DNA of 64,000 nucleotides, from positions 19,646,001 to 19,710,000 of the forward strand of contig OY776130.1 in the NCBI GenBank assembly GCA_963675135.1. Reading direction: 5' to 3'. Source of the DNA: Galeopsis tetrahit. Taxonomy: Eukaryota; Streptophyta; Magnoliopsida; Lamiales; Lamiaceae. Below are positions 22,518-32,883 of this stretch, in pieces. A program made the translations under genes and the position numbers. The notes under the pieces are model-generated. The model made no database searches and was not told where the DNA came from. It saw only the letters and a list, made by a program, of their open reading frames with translations. Numbering within the stretch: the first letter of the stretch is position 1; every line of letters begins with the position of its first letter.

Positions 22518-22787
22518 TGTTACATACAAAAGAAGGCAACCTAGTAAACATAATGATAAGATTAGTTAGTTGGCCACTTGTATTGTATTAGGCCTTTTTA
22601 GTTAGAAGTTAGTTTGTTAAACCTAACCTCCGCATTAGATGAATACCTATATATAAAAGATCAAAAGGCAGTAGGAGTGTTGACGAATATTGTAACTTTC
22701 GGCTTCGGCTTGGGCGGATATATCCGATTTCTATCCTAGTATTTTCTTTCATCTTCATCTTGGATCTTGAGAGCCTTTCTACTAACA
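22518..22787 (+). repeat. 5' LTR of the Reina-like element
   Basis: The LTR has TG...CA termini, is 270 bp long, and carries a TATATATAAAAG TATA-like box at about 22651. It differs from the reassembled 3' LTR at scattered positions, so the insertion is not brand new. The sequence after it (TTGGTCTCGACATG) would be the primer binding site but is not the common initiator-Met type. Confidence 0.9.
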
Positions 22788-22810
22788 ATTGGTCTCGACA
22801 TGTCGTTTCA

Positions 22811-24606
22811 ATGACGGGAACAAGGAACGATACTCGCATGGAATCGTTGGTGGAAAAGCTCGGCCAATCCGTGGATCTCATCGCCAAACGTCAAGATACC
22901 ATGGACCTGTTCACCAAACGCCAAGACTCCATGGAAACTTCGCTCGAATCCATCCAACAAATCCTTTCACGAATGGTTAAATAAAAGGGCCCGACAGTGG
23001 AGGAAGCGTCCACTACCTCACATGCGGCACCAGTCAGATCTCCGCCTGAAGTTTTCCCCCCCACGGGTTCCGCCCGACTTTCAAATTCGACATACCCCTG
23101 TTTTCCGGGGAAAATCCATCCGCTTGGTTGGCACGGGCCGATCAGTTCTTCGCCATCCACAACACCCCAACGGCTTCACGAGTGGATATGGCCCTCATCG
23201 CCATGGAGGGCAACGCCTTGCATTGGATGCAGTGGATCTTGAAGCGACAACCAGGGATCGGATGGGGCCAATTTTCGCTAGAACTAATCAAATGTTACAG
23301 CGACGACCCAAGATCGAATCCGTATGACGTTCTTGCGGCCACAAAACACACGGGTTTAGTCGACGAGTATGTGGACTCATTTATTGCTCGACTAGCAGCG
23401 GTACCGGACCTCTCCGAGTCAGCGACGCTGGGCCTATTTCTAAATGGCCTACGGAACGAAATCCGGGTGCGGGTGCGTTCGAAAGATGCGAGCGACATAG
23501 CTGACATCATGTTCTTGGCCCGGGAAATCGAGCGCGAGGTAGAGTCACTGCGCCAGAACCCGACCCGAGGTGGTTACCAACCACCCCGAACATCTACCGC
23601 TACCTTCGGTCGCATACCTCTTCCAGCCGCCCCCTTTAAGCCTCGCCAACTGTTCTTCTCGCCATCGTCGACCTCCCAACCTGGGCAACCGCCACCCAAA
23701 CCGCCTAACTCGCCCTCTGAAACCGACTCTTCCGCGGGTTCGTCGCGATCTCGCCCAACACGCCAAATGACCACCTCTGAATACCAAGATCTTCGTTCGA
23801 AAGGGTTTTGTTTCCGGTGCCGCGAACCTTTTTCGCCGACCCACATTTGTTCGCAACGTTCCCTCCGCGTAATGGTGGTCTTGGACGACCTTGAGGACCC
23901 TTTGGACTGTATGTTAGAATGCCTGAACACACTACCAGACGAACCATCTCCGCCGGAATTTTTTTTGGAACTCACAAACGCAACGGCATGTGGATTCGAC
24001 AACCCACACACATTTAAGGTTTGGGGCCTTATTGGGGACTACCAGGTCGCCGTGATGATAGATAGTGGTGCGACCCACTGTTTCGTTTCACCACAAATCG
24101 TCCAGCGCCTAAACCTCCACGTCGATCCCTCAGTCACATTACCGGTTAAGCTAGGCGATAGCAATCATATTTTAACGGCGGGGTCCTATTCCGACCTACG
24201 CCTAACCCTTGCCTCAATCCAATTCCAGATACCAGCCTATGTGTTCCCGGTCACGGGAATAGACATTATCCTCGGGGTCTCTTGGCTTGCAACGCTCGGG
24301 GATATTCGTGCAAATTGGGCAACGCTGACGATGTCCTTTGTCTACGATAACATTCCGATCACGATTCGGGGCATCCTAGGCCTCGAGCGTCGGCAGGTTA
24401 CCGTCCTTTCTTCGATTAAACTATGCGATATTGATCAATGTTGGATTTTGTGGCAGGTTGATGATCGAGAAATGGCCTACACCGCAATAGCTGACACACA
24501 ACCAGAACTGCGCCGCCTCCTTGAGGAGTTTACGACGGTTCTGGAACCACCTACGACCTTGCCACCCCCACGGCCCCACAGCCCCACGACCATCGTATTC
24601 CCTTAA
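22811..24606 (+). pseudogene. Gag and protease region of the Reina-like element, disrupted
   Basis: The N-terminal part starts at ATG 22811 (MTGTRNDTRMESLVEKLG) with a coiled-coil-like heptad stretch (LIAKRQDTMDLFTKRQDS) and stops at a TAA, 22982-22984. The capsid part continues in another frame from about 23050 with FDIPLFSGENPSAWLARADQ, MALIAMEGNALHWMQW and the retrotransposon gag core LADEYVDSFIARL-like region. A zinc-knuckle variant, CFRCREPFSPTHIC, lies at 23809-23850. The protease has the aspartic motif IDSGATHCFV (24058-24087) and ILGVSWL (24271-24291). The frame stops at 24606, just after a shift. Confidence 0.85.
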
Positions 24607-26009
24607 AGCCAAGATCCGCCCCCGTTTCAGTCAGGCCATATCGGTATAGTGCGACACAAAAGGACGAAATAGAAAAATTAGACGCAGAAATGTTGAAGGT
24701 CGGTCTCATTCAGTCGAGTACGGGCCCTTACTCCAGCCCCGTCTTATTGGATCGCAAAAAGGACACGAGCTGGCATTTTTGTGTTGATTACAGAGAACTT
24801 AATAAAAGAACTATCCCGGACAAGTATCCTATCCCAGTAATTCAAGAATTGCTCGACGAACTCCATGGGGCAGCCTGGTTTACACGTCTAGACTTGACAC
24901 CTGGCTATCACCAAATTAGGCTCGCAGCCGAAGACATTGAGAAGACAAGTTTTCGGACGCACTCGGGAAATTACGAGTGGCTGGTCATGCCATTCGGCTT
25001 ACAAAATGCCCCTTCCACGTTTCAGTCAGCTATGAATGACCTTTTCAGGCCGCACCTCCGTCGGTTTATATTAGTATTTTTCGACGACATCCTTATATAT
25101 AGCCCGGACTGGGATACTCACCTCAAGCATCTACGCCTGGCCCTATCACTCCTTGCATCGAACGCATTTACGGTCAAACCTAAGAAATGCGCATGGGCTC
25201 AGAAATCGGTAGAGTATTTGGGCCACGTTGTCTCCCGAGACAGCGTCCGAATGGACCCTTCAAAGATAGAAGCGATGTTGAATTGGCCCCAGCCAACGAC
25301 GATCAAGCACGTTCGAGGCTTTCTTGGCCTTACCGGTTATTACCGTCGGTTCATCCGTGATTATGGCAAAATAGCTCGACCGGTGACCGATCTTTTAAAG
25401 AAAGAAGCTCGTACGCCAATGGACTGGTCGACCACAGCCCAAACAGCCTTTAAGGGCCTTCAACGAGCAATCACTACAACCATCGTTTTAGCCATGCCCG
25501 ACTTTTCTCTAGAGTTCATTGTCGAGTGTGACGCGTCCGGATGAGGCATTGGAGTAGTTTTAATGTAGCTACAGTGTCCGATCGCGTATTACAGCAAAGT
25601 CTTGTCCCCAAACACTATGGGCAAGTTAACGTACGAAAATGAGCTTATGGCATTGGCCCTAACCATCACTCATTGGAGGCAATATCTATTAGGACGGCAT
25701 TTTACGGTTCGCACGGACCACCGAAGTCTAAGACACCTACTTCAACAAGCCCTTTCAGCCCCCACACAACAGTATTGGATCGCGAAACTCTTTGGTTTTG
25801 AATTCCAGATCGAGTATAAATTCGGGTCAACCAACGCCGCCGCGGACGCTCTATCCCGCCGCGACACAGGGATAGAATTCGACGTCGTTTCCCTTCCTCA
25901 ATGGCTTGACTGGAGTCGCTTGCGCACGGACTTGCAGAAAGATCCAATATACGGACCCATTATCCGACAGATCCGGACAGCAACCAGTGGCCCGACGTCG
26001 TACACCTAA
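24590..26009 (+). pseudogene. Reverse transcriptase and RNase H of the Reina-like element, disrupted
   Basis: The frame begins HDHRIPLKP, shifted relative to the upstream frame. Reverse transcriptase motifs are in order: WHFCVDYRELNKRTIPDKYP, TRLDLTPGYHQIR, LVMPFGLQNAPSTFQ and the catalytic FFDDILIYS (25080-25106), then LGHVVS and FLGLTGYYRRFI. RNase H begins at ECDASG, immediately followed by an in-frame TGA (25542-25544) and a TAG a few codons later. It then continues with the DHRSLRHLL and NAAADALSR motifs. The frame ends at 26009. Confidence 0.9.
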
Positions 26010-27408
26010 TCAGTGACCTCCTTTATTACAAAGGACGCCTCGTCATCCCAAAAACCTAGTTCTGGACAGACTGTATGCTTAAAGAGTTCCACCCCACACC
26101 AACAGGGGGTCATTTGGGAGCGTTTCGTACCTATCGGAGGCTAGCAGCGAATATATTTTGGCCAAGTTTGATGAAATCCGTCACAGACTTTGTCGCAGCA
26201 TGTATTCCCTGTCAGCGTAATAAAACAGAGAAACGATCGCCCGCGGGGTTGCCTCAGCCGCTTCCGATTCCGGACAGAATCTGGGAGGACATTAGTATTG
26301 ATTTTATTACAGGCTTGCCACGATCAAATTCATGGGATATTATCCTCGTAGTCGTCGATCGTCTTTCTAAGGCCACCCACTTTATAGGCCTTCGCCACCC
26401 ATATTCAGCAAGGGAGGTGGCAACAACGATGATAAAGGACGATGTACGCTTACATGGCATTCCGCGATCAATCGTCTTCGATAGGGACGCGGTCTTCTTA
26501 AGTAGCTTTTGGAAGGAGCTGTTCAAGGCAACGGGGACTCATCTCCGAATGAGTTCGGCTTACCACTCGGAGACCGACGGACAAACCGAAGTGGTGAATC
26601 GGTGTCTCGAAACCTACCTTCGATGCTTTACATTCGAACACCCTAAACGTTGGGCCCATTGGCTCCTTGGGCTGAATATAGTTTTAATACAAGTTTCCAT
26701 TTTTCCACAGGTTGCACACCCTTCGAGGCGATGTATGGGCGGAAACCTCCAGTCCTTACACAATTCTTGCCTATGGAAATCAAAGTCAGGGCGGTAGCGG
26801 AGGAATTGGGCGCAAGGGACGCCATTCTTCGTAACCTCAGGTTCCATTTGGAGCGGGCGCAACATAGGATGACCACGACGGCAAACAAGCACAAACGGGA
26901 GGTGACTTACAATGTTGGGGATCGGGTGTTCCTCAAGTTCAGACCATATCGCCAAGCTTCTCTTTTTAAACGGTTAAATGTTAAATTGGCTCCGCGCTAT
27001 TTTAGGCCATTTCCAGTCGTTGAACGAATCGGGACAGCGGCGTATAGACTACAATTACCGGACGGCGCTCGCCTACACAACGTTTTTCACGTTTCTCAGC
27101 TGAAACGTTTAATTGGGGCCGAGGAGACTGCATCTTCACTTCCACCGGAATTGTGCGACGACTTCCCAGAATATGTTCCGGCAAAGGTGTTGAGGGGACG
27201 CGAAATATGCCGAGGAGACGATCGCGTATCCCAAGAGTTGATAGCATGGCAGGGTCAGCCGGAAGACGAAACGACATGGGTGGATACCGTGTACTTTCCA
27301 TCGCAATTTCCAGATTTCAGCCTTGAGGACAAGGCTTCTTTGGAGGGGAAGAGAGTTGTTACATACAAAAGAAGGCAACCTAGTAAACATAATGATAAGA
27401 TTAGTTAG
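26010..27408 (+). pseudogene. Integrase with C-terminal chromodomain of the Reina-like element, disrupted
   Basis: A TAG at 26057-26059 precedes the zinc-binding HHCC part (H in EFHPTPTGGH, CIPCQRN). The catalytic core shows D in ISIDFITGLP, D in IPRSIVFDRDAVF and E in TDGQTEVVNRCLE. At about 26662 the frame shifts (LLG against PWAEYSFNTSFHFSTGC). The following frame to 27408 contains VGDRVFLKFRPYRQ, the GTAAYRLQLP barrel and a chromodomain with VPAKVLRGREI and ETTWVDTVYFPSQFPDF. Chromodomains direct insertion towards heterochromatin. The last codons read into the 3' LTR, which starts at 27357. Confidence 0.9.
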
Positions 27409-27490
27409 TTGGCCACTTGTATTGTATTAGGCCTTTTCAGTTAGCAGTTAGTTTGTTAAACCTAACCTCCGCCTTAGATGAATACATATA
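27357..27490 (+). repeat. 3' LTR of the Reina-like element, first part
   Basis: It matches 22518-22651 of the 5' LTR nearly base for base and stops abruptly at ACATATA, where the composite element begins. The second part is at 32738-32878. Confidence 0.9.
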
Positions 27491-27833
27491 TGATGCAGGC
27501 GGAAGTACGATACACACGTAAATCCGTTGATTCTACGAATGCCCGGAATATACGTAAACGAGATTAAAAGTGATAATCCATTGATTCAAAATGAATACTG
27601 GAAGAACACAAATAAAACACGTCAAAAGGGATAAAACCCAATATTTTTATATTTAATCAACTCCTTTTACAATGTTCTTGAGACTCGTATTTATAATAGG
27701 TAAACTAGGGTTTTAGGCGTGTAAGCCCTAAAAGCCCGGCCTAGTAATAATTAATCAAAACCTAAACAAAGCTCTAACACTATATAAAATATAAATAATA
27801 CTAAATAATTAAAATACAATCTTATCTCCATTA
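27491..27833 (-). repeat. 3' LTR of the minus-strand half of the composite
   Basis: Read on the minus strand it starts TAATGGAG after a purine tract (GAGGAGGGAGAGAA) and ends CTGCATCA. It shares TTGATTCTACGAAT and CCCGGAA with the opposite-end LTR. Confidence 0.7.
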
Positions 27834-28115
27834 TTCTCTCCCTCCTCGAAAAGATTCGTCCTCGAATCTGCATGAATCTTAAAAAAACCACGACGGGATC
27901 ATCTTCAGAGAAAGCAAAATTAATTAACGCCTCAGGAAATTTGACATCAAAAACATCTGCAGTTCGTACGTTGCCCAAGGTCTTGAGACTATAAGTAAAT
28001 GTTGGCTTAAGAGAAATGCCAAAATAACTATCATTAGTAATAAAAAAACAATTACAGTATTACTAACTCTAGGTCCACTATTTTCCTCATAAAATACAAG
28101 ACCAAATTCTCCCAA
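27834..28115 (-). pseudogene. Gypsy-derivative internal region, C-terminal remnant
   Basis: The minus-strand sequence just before the LTR contains GATTCGAGGACGAATCTTTT, coding for the DSRTNLFEEGEN type of ending common in plant gypsy polyproteins or their spacers. Upstream frames are short and broken. No enzyme domain is present. The region is interrupted at 28126 by a Mutator-like element and resumes at 31281. Confidence 0.5.
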
Positions 28116-29047
28116 AATATTAGTTGGGATCTTCTATATGTAGTCAGGGTGTCGTAACGTGTCGTAATGACTACCGTAGTTAGTTAATCTAAGCCATTAA
28201 AAATCTAATCTAAAGGTTTAGATTTGATGACGTGTTACCTTTTGTAAATTTTACGATATGTATTGTCGTAATGTGTCATAAATTTGTATTTTCTATTAAA
28301 TTAAATTAATTAAAATATATTATTGTAAATTTACATTTTTATCCTTATACAATAAAATAATTTATTACAACAATTATCTACACCCGCTAATTTTATGAGT
28401 TCACCCCAAATCATTTTTTATCATAGTTATCTGCACCCATTCATTTTATGAGTTCACCCCAAATCATTTTTTACCATAGTTATCTGCACCCATTCATTTT
28501 ATGAGTTCACCCTCAAATCATTTCTTTTTTTACAACGGTTATATACACCCGCTCATTTTATGAGTTCACCACCAAATTATATTTTTACCAAAGTTATCTG
28601 CACCCGCTCATTTTATGAGTTCACCCCCAAATTATTTTTATACCAAAATTATCTGCACCCGCTCATTTTATGAGTTCACCCCAAAATATTTTTTAAAAAA
28701 TAATTACATTTAAAAGACTATATTATTTTTTTATTAATTAACACAAAATATAATAAAATCAACCCTAATTTATACATTTACAATCTACAACCGAGTCATT
28801 GCCGAGTTACCATCGATTCACCACCAAAACACTCATATTTTTAGAAAAAAAATCGTAAATACATAATTAAAAAAACCTATCGAGATTAGGCACAAATTTC
28901 AATTTTTTTCTTTTTAATTTTTCTTCCCATTTTCAATTTTTATTCCAAACTTTTTATTTCTTCGTTTTTTTTGTTTCCTACTTTTTTTTCATTAGTATAT
29001 TTTTTAGTTTTAATACAAAATAATATTATATGTATGATTTTATTATA

Positions 29048-29261
29048 ATCCCTCCGTCCCAGTGAAAGCTCCTCATGAGCTTCGGACACAGAGGTTAAAA
29101 AATATGATATAATAAGTGGATGTATGAGAGGTGATGTGATTGAGAGAGAGAAGAATATAATGAAACGTGAGAGGGAATAATTTGGCAAAAAATGAATGAG
29201 TAACTTTCATTGGGACAAACGAATAAGGAAAGTTGGGTAGCTTTCAATAGGAAGGAGGGAG
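29048..29261. mobile_element. Stowaway-type MITE nested in the Mutator-like element
   Basis: ATCCCTCCGTCCCAGTGAAA at the left and TTTCAATAGGAAGGAGGGAG at the right are inverted, with TA on both sides. It is the innermost layer of the nest. Confidence 0.75.
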
Positions 29262-29739
29262 TAGTCGGTAATACAACAAGTAATAACCAGTAATACCATA
29301 AACAATAATCAGTAATACCATTAACAATAATTAGTAATACCACGAACATTAATCAGTAAAATTTTATGCAATAACAAATAATTTCACACATCTAATTATA
29401 TTCAATAATACAAAAAATAATTATCAGTAATACCATGAACAGTAAGTAGTAATACCATGAACATTGAATAGTAATATCTCATACAATAACAAATAATTCC
29501 ACAAATCTAATTATATTCAATAATACCAAAAACAATTATCAGTAATACCATAAACAATAATATGTAATACCATAAAAATAATAATAATCAGTAATAAATA
29601 ATTTCACATAAACAGTAATACCACAATTAATAATCAATAATCATTAATATTAATTCAATAGTGTATTAATAGTAATACCGCAATCAATAACTAGTAATAC
29701 CAGTATCAATAATACCAATAACAATAATACCATAAAAAA

Positions 29740-30412
29740 AGTGGAGAGAGTGCAGATCGGGGTGTACTAAAGAAAATAGAGGGTGCACATTACCAAGCCC
29801 AATTGAAGGAAACCCTAGCCTAATGGGAGGGCACCTTAGGTCAACAGTCGTCGCTTGGGATTTCATCAGCAAGGTCACCGGCTCCGAGTGTCGTCCGGTC
29901 AGAGATCCATCAGCAACATACTCACATTCCTCCGTCGGGCAGTCGTCAGCCGGAGGAAGAGGCTGCGCAGGAGCAGGGTGAAGAAGACGGGTGAAGCAAT
30001 GTAGCTTCGATTTGGACAGAGATGAACGACGAGAGAGAGGCAGCGTCGATCCGAATGTTGCAGGCGAGCGTCGTTGATGTAGGAGAAGCTCCTGGATCGT
30101 GAACGCAAGAGAGATTGATCGAAGCAATCGCGTCGGTGGTCAAAATGATGAGAGGATTTTGGCCGCCATGGATCGTGGCCGAGATGGAAGATTATGTCGA
30201 TTGTTATGGAAGTGAAGAATCGCGATTGCGATTCGAGGAGGGGTCTCGGGCTTCAGCGGCCGAGACCGAAGCGCCGCCGTCGCCGTCGTCGTCGAGGGGG
30301 TGGTCGGGCATGGTGGTGGCTGGGTCACCCGCCGACATGCATGGATTTCCGGCAGATCCTTTACTCATCAAATTAAAATTAAAATTTAGGTGCACCGCCG
30401 ATCGACTTTAAT
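29740..30412. other. GC-rich block, possible captured host sequence
   Basis: This block is much more GC-rich than the arms around it. Open frames of 98 codons (30115-30411, plus) and 147 codons (30127-29684, minus) overlap, and neither shows a domain I recognise. Mutator-like elements that carry host gene pieces (Pack-MULEs) have exactly this layout, so capture is the likely explanation, but the donor cannot be named from sequence alone. Confidence 0.45.
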
Positions 30413-31289
30413 AAAATTATACCTATAATAGTATTTTGTATTAAAATTTAAAAAATACACATGCAAAAAATGGAAAAGAAAGACAGGAAAATTTAAAAAG
30501 GAAAAGAAAAAAAAACAAGGAAATTAAAAATTTGAAAAAAAATTGAAAATGGGAAGAAAAAAGAAAAAGAGGAGGGGGAAGAAAAATTAAAAAGAAAAAA
30601 AATTCAGATTTGTGGCTAATTTCGATAGTTTTTTATTAATTATATTTTTACGTTTTTTTTTTTAATATGGGTGATTTGGTGGTGAATTGATTTTTTAGAG
30701 TTTATTTTATTATATTTTGTGTAAAATAATAAAAGGATAATATAGTCTTTTAAATGTGATTATTTTTTAAAAAATATTTTGGGGTGCACTCATAAAATGT
30801 GCGAGTGCAGATAACCGTGGTAAAACAATAATTTGGGGGTGAACTTATAAAATGAGCGAGTGCAGATAATTGTTGTAAAAAATAATTTGGGGGTGAACTC
30901 ATAGAATGATCGGGGGTAGGTAACTGTTGTAAAAAAGAAATGATTTGGGGGTGAACTCATTAAATGAGCGGGTGCAGATAATTGTTGTAAAAATATGATT
31001 ACGGGGTGAATTCATTAAATTAGCGGGTGCAGATAATTGTAGTAAAAATATGATTAGGGGTTGCACTCATTAAATTAGTGGGTGCAGGTAAAATATAAAT
31101 AAAATTTAAAAAGAAGGGTAATATAGTAAATAACAAAATATAATTAAAAAAATGATATAAATAACTTAAACTTGTATAACAGGTAGCAGGTCGTTACGAC
31201 GTTTACGACGCCACGTGGCGTGATTCGATAAAGTGACTATGTAGTCACTTCGTAAAATGTGACTGCCGTAAGAATTGCCCATATTAGTT

Positions 31290-31596
31290 GGCCCAACTTG
31301 GTTAACATCTTCCACGGGCTGAACATGTACGATGAAAGTCGTCGACTGAATCCGTTGGTTGTGTAGAGATGTGAAACTGGAGGAATGAGTTTCTGGAACG
31401 GGGGGCGGCACTGTGGCGGCGGCGACAAGGGTTGCCAAAACTGGAGATGGTGGTGGCGCTGGCGTTTCCAGTGCAGCAAGTTCGCACTCGTTGGGTTTAG
31501 GGTTTGGCTGTAGCTGTCGAAAATTCCATCGACGGTGGCGCCCAATTGAGACCAGAGAAAATCAAATTTCTCCTCTGTATCGTAATTTTGCTTCAT
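31290..31596 (-). pseudogene. Gag N-terminus of the minus-strand gypsy derivative
   Basis: The frame starts MKQNYDTEEKFDFLWSQLGA and continues TVDGIFDSYSQTLNPTSANL, a form seen at the start of plant gypsy gag proteins. Rearward it is proline- and histidine-rich without a domain and is cut by the Mutator-like insertion. The ATG lies just inside the primer-binding-site sequence (31631-31647). Confidence 0.5.
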
Positions 31597-31630
31597 CGTT
31601 GATAAACGATAAGCCCCACAGAATCGTTAT

Positions 31631-31647
31631 GGCTCTGATTACCAACT
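31631..31647 (-). other. Primer binding site, minus-strand derivative
   Basis: The complement reads GTTGGTAATCAGAGCCAT right after the LTR end CTACATCA. It is the initiator-Met tRNA site TGGTATCAGAGC with one extra A. Confidence 0.7.
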
Positions 31648-31862
31648 GATGTAGGCTCCGGAAGCGTATAAAAATATGAAAATACGAGAGAACACACACT
31701 AGTTTTTTGATTCTAACAATACCCGAAAAAGTGTCACGAATTCAAATATGTTGATTCTAGAAGAATACCGTAAATGCAATTCAAAAGAAATTCTTTATTA
31801 TTCAAAAACTTCTTTTTATTCGTATATATATTCATTTTTTATACGCTTCTGTAGACTGCATC
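31648..31862. repeat. Head-to-head junction of two truncated LTRs
   Basis: The left about 145 bp are an LTR 3' part in minus orientation (TGATGTAGGCTCCGGAAGCG, then GTATAAAAATATG). The right about 70 bp are an LTR 3' end in plus orientation (ATACGCTTCTGTAGACTGCA, then TCA). Both sides are followed by primer binding sites pointing outward. Confidence 0.7.
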
Positions 31863-31879
31863 AGTTGGTGTTCAGAGAT
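31863..31879 (+). other. Primer binding site, plus-strand derivative
   Basis: GTTGGTGTTCAGAGATCAGG follows the LTR end CTGCATCA. It is a degraded initiator-Met tRNA site. Confidence 0.6.
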
Positions 31880-31896
31880 CAGGTACGATTCTTGAT

Positions 31897-32371
31897 GATG
31901 ACTACATTTTTTGATAAATATTTTAATGAAAGTTGTGGTTATGAGGGACCACCAATTTTTTATGAATATTTTGATGAAGAATGTGGTTGTGATGGATTGC
32001 CAATTTTCGATAATTTTGTCGATATTTTGGTTGATAATGTTGACGATGACTACAATGGCCCTCCAATTTTTGACGTGGAGAATGAAAGTATTTTTATAAT
32101 TGACGATATTCATCCCAATATCATTGACTCAATGATGGAGGTTGAGCGAATTTATTTTGTTTGTTTTATGGATAATGATGGAAATTGCACTGTTTTGCTA
32201 TTGGAATATCTTGTTATTATTTTGTGGCCTAAAGAGTACAAAGATGTTCCAGCTTGTCTTCGTACCTTTACAACGAGGATGAAACTAGCAGCGATTCGAG
32301 GACGAATTGTTTTCAACCGGGTGAGAATGATGGAGATTGATGGAGATCAATTGGCAACAATTAAGGCGTGA
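31897..32371 (+). CDS. Gypsy-derivative internal open frame, acidic repeat protein
   Basis: The frame reads MMTTFFDKYFNESCGYEGPP and contains three variants of a GPPIFYEYFDEECG-type repeat, then IDDIHPNIID and a C-terminal stretch before GATTCGAGGACGAAT, the conserved pre-LTR sequence. Similar acidic PPIFD repeats occur in spacers of plant gypsy elements between gag and pol. No catalytic domain is present, so the plus half cannot move by itself. Its frame runs about 45 bases into the 3' LTR. Confidence 0.45.
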
Positions 32372-32737
32372 TTGGAGTATTTATGGCTACCTTATCTAAT
32401 TTAGCAATTACTTTCAATTATTGTCTTTATTTTCGGTAATAAAGCCCAAACATGTTATGGGCCTAATTAGGGTTTATGTGATGAATACTATTTATTCTTG
32501 TTCTTAGAATGTTTTGGGGAGGTGATTTGATTAATAAAAAAAAAAAACGAGAGTTTACCTCAGGATCTCTTTTACGGTATTTTGTGTGAATCAACTAATC
32601 TAAATTTTGCCACTTTTCCGGGTATTCGTAGAATTTGAGTTTTGCCACTTTTCCGGGTATTCGTAGAATCAACGGATAGTGTGTGTTCTTTTGTATTCTT
32701 CGTATATTCATATTTATACGCTACCACCGCTGCATCA
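32328..32737 (+). repeat. 3' LTR of the plus-strand half of the composite
   Basis: It starts TGATGGAG after GGGTGAGAA and ends CCGCTGCATCA (410 bp). It contains a local duplication of TTTTGCCACTTTTCCGGGTA and TTCGTAGAAT at 32596-32669. Confidence 0.7.
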
Positions 32738-32878
32738 CTATATATAGCAGATCAAAAGGTAGTAGGAGTGTTGATGAATATTGTAACTTTCGGCTTCGGC
32801 TTGGGCGGATTTATCTGATTTCTATCATAGTATTTTCTTTCATCTTCATTTTGGATCTTGAGAGCCTTTCTACTAACA
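32738..32878 (+). repeat. 3' LTR of the Reina-like element, second part
   Basis: It continues the LTR exactly where 27490 left off, from TATATATAGCAGATC to CTACTAACA, and is followed by the ATATT duplication. Confidence 0.9.
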
Positions 32879-32883
32879 ATATT

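Larger units (their letters stand above)
28126..31280. mobile_element. Mutator-like element with 9-bp TSD, long arms and a GC-rich core
   Basis: ATATTAGTT is repeated exactly at 28117-28125 and 31281-31289. The inverted ends begin GGG. The arms extend about 0.7 kb (to about 28870 and from about 30607) and each holds five to seven mirrored minisatellite units with CTGCACCCGCTCATTTTATG and AGTTCACCCC. The arm interior is related to the Mutator-like element at 8542-10421. The core holds a Stowaway copy, an AATACC-rich repeat run (29265-29740) and a GC-rich block (29740-30412). No transposase is seen. Confidence 0.8.
27491..32737. mobile_element. Composite of two head-to-head gypsy derivatives inserted as one unit
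   Basis: The outer ends are inverted: TGATGCAGGCGGAAG at the left, and the complement TGATGCAGCGGTGG at the right, both followed by TCCGTTGATTCTACGAAT and CCCGGAA. Each end is an LTR end (27491-27833 minus, 32328-32737 plus). At the centre (31648-31862) two truncated LTR ends meet head to head, each followed outward by a sequence complementary to initiator-Met tRNA. The flanks ATATA and CTATA match at 4 of 5. So two LTR elements point away from each other and seem to have integrated together. The minus half was later split by a Mutator-like element at 28126-31280. Confidence 0.7.
22518..32878 (+). mobile_element. Ty3/gypsy chromovirus (Reina-like), 3' LTR split by a nested insertion
   Basis: The exact 5-bp duplication ATATT lies at 22513-22517 and 32879-32883. 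The LTRs are TGTTACATACAAAAG...TACTAACA, 270 bp each. The 3' copy is split into 27357-27490 and 32738-32878 by a 5.2-kb insertion. The halves sum to 275, that is 270 plus a duplicated 5-bp target. Without the insertion the element is about 5.1 kb. Short LTRs, a short body, an integrase ending in a chromodomain and the MSSAYHSETDGQTEVVNRC motif suggest the Reina clade. All coding regions carry stops or frameshifts. Confidence 0.9.

Noticed and set aside
22760..22810. Earlier ATG for the Reina-like gag
   Set aside because: It lies inside the 5' LTR; the ATG at 22811 after the LTR is more plausible.
28378..28690. Possible CRISPR array with AGTTCACCCC repeats
   Set aside because: The whole unit of 53-60 bp repeats and appears inverted at 30780-31085, so it is an arm of the Mutator-like element.
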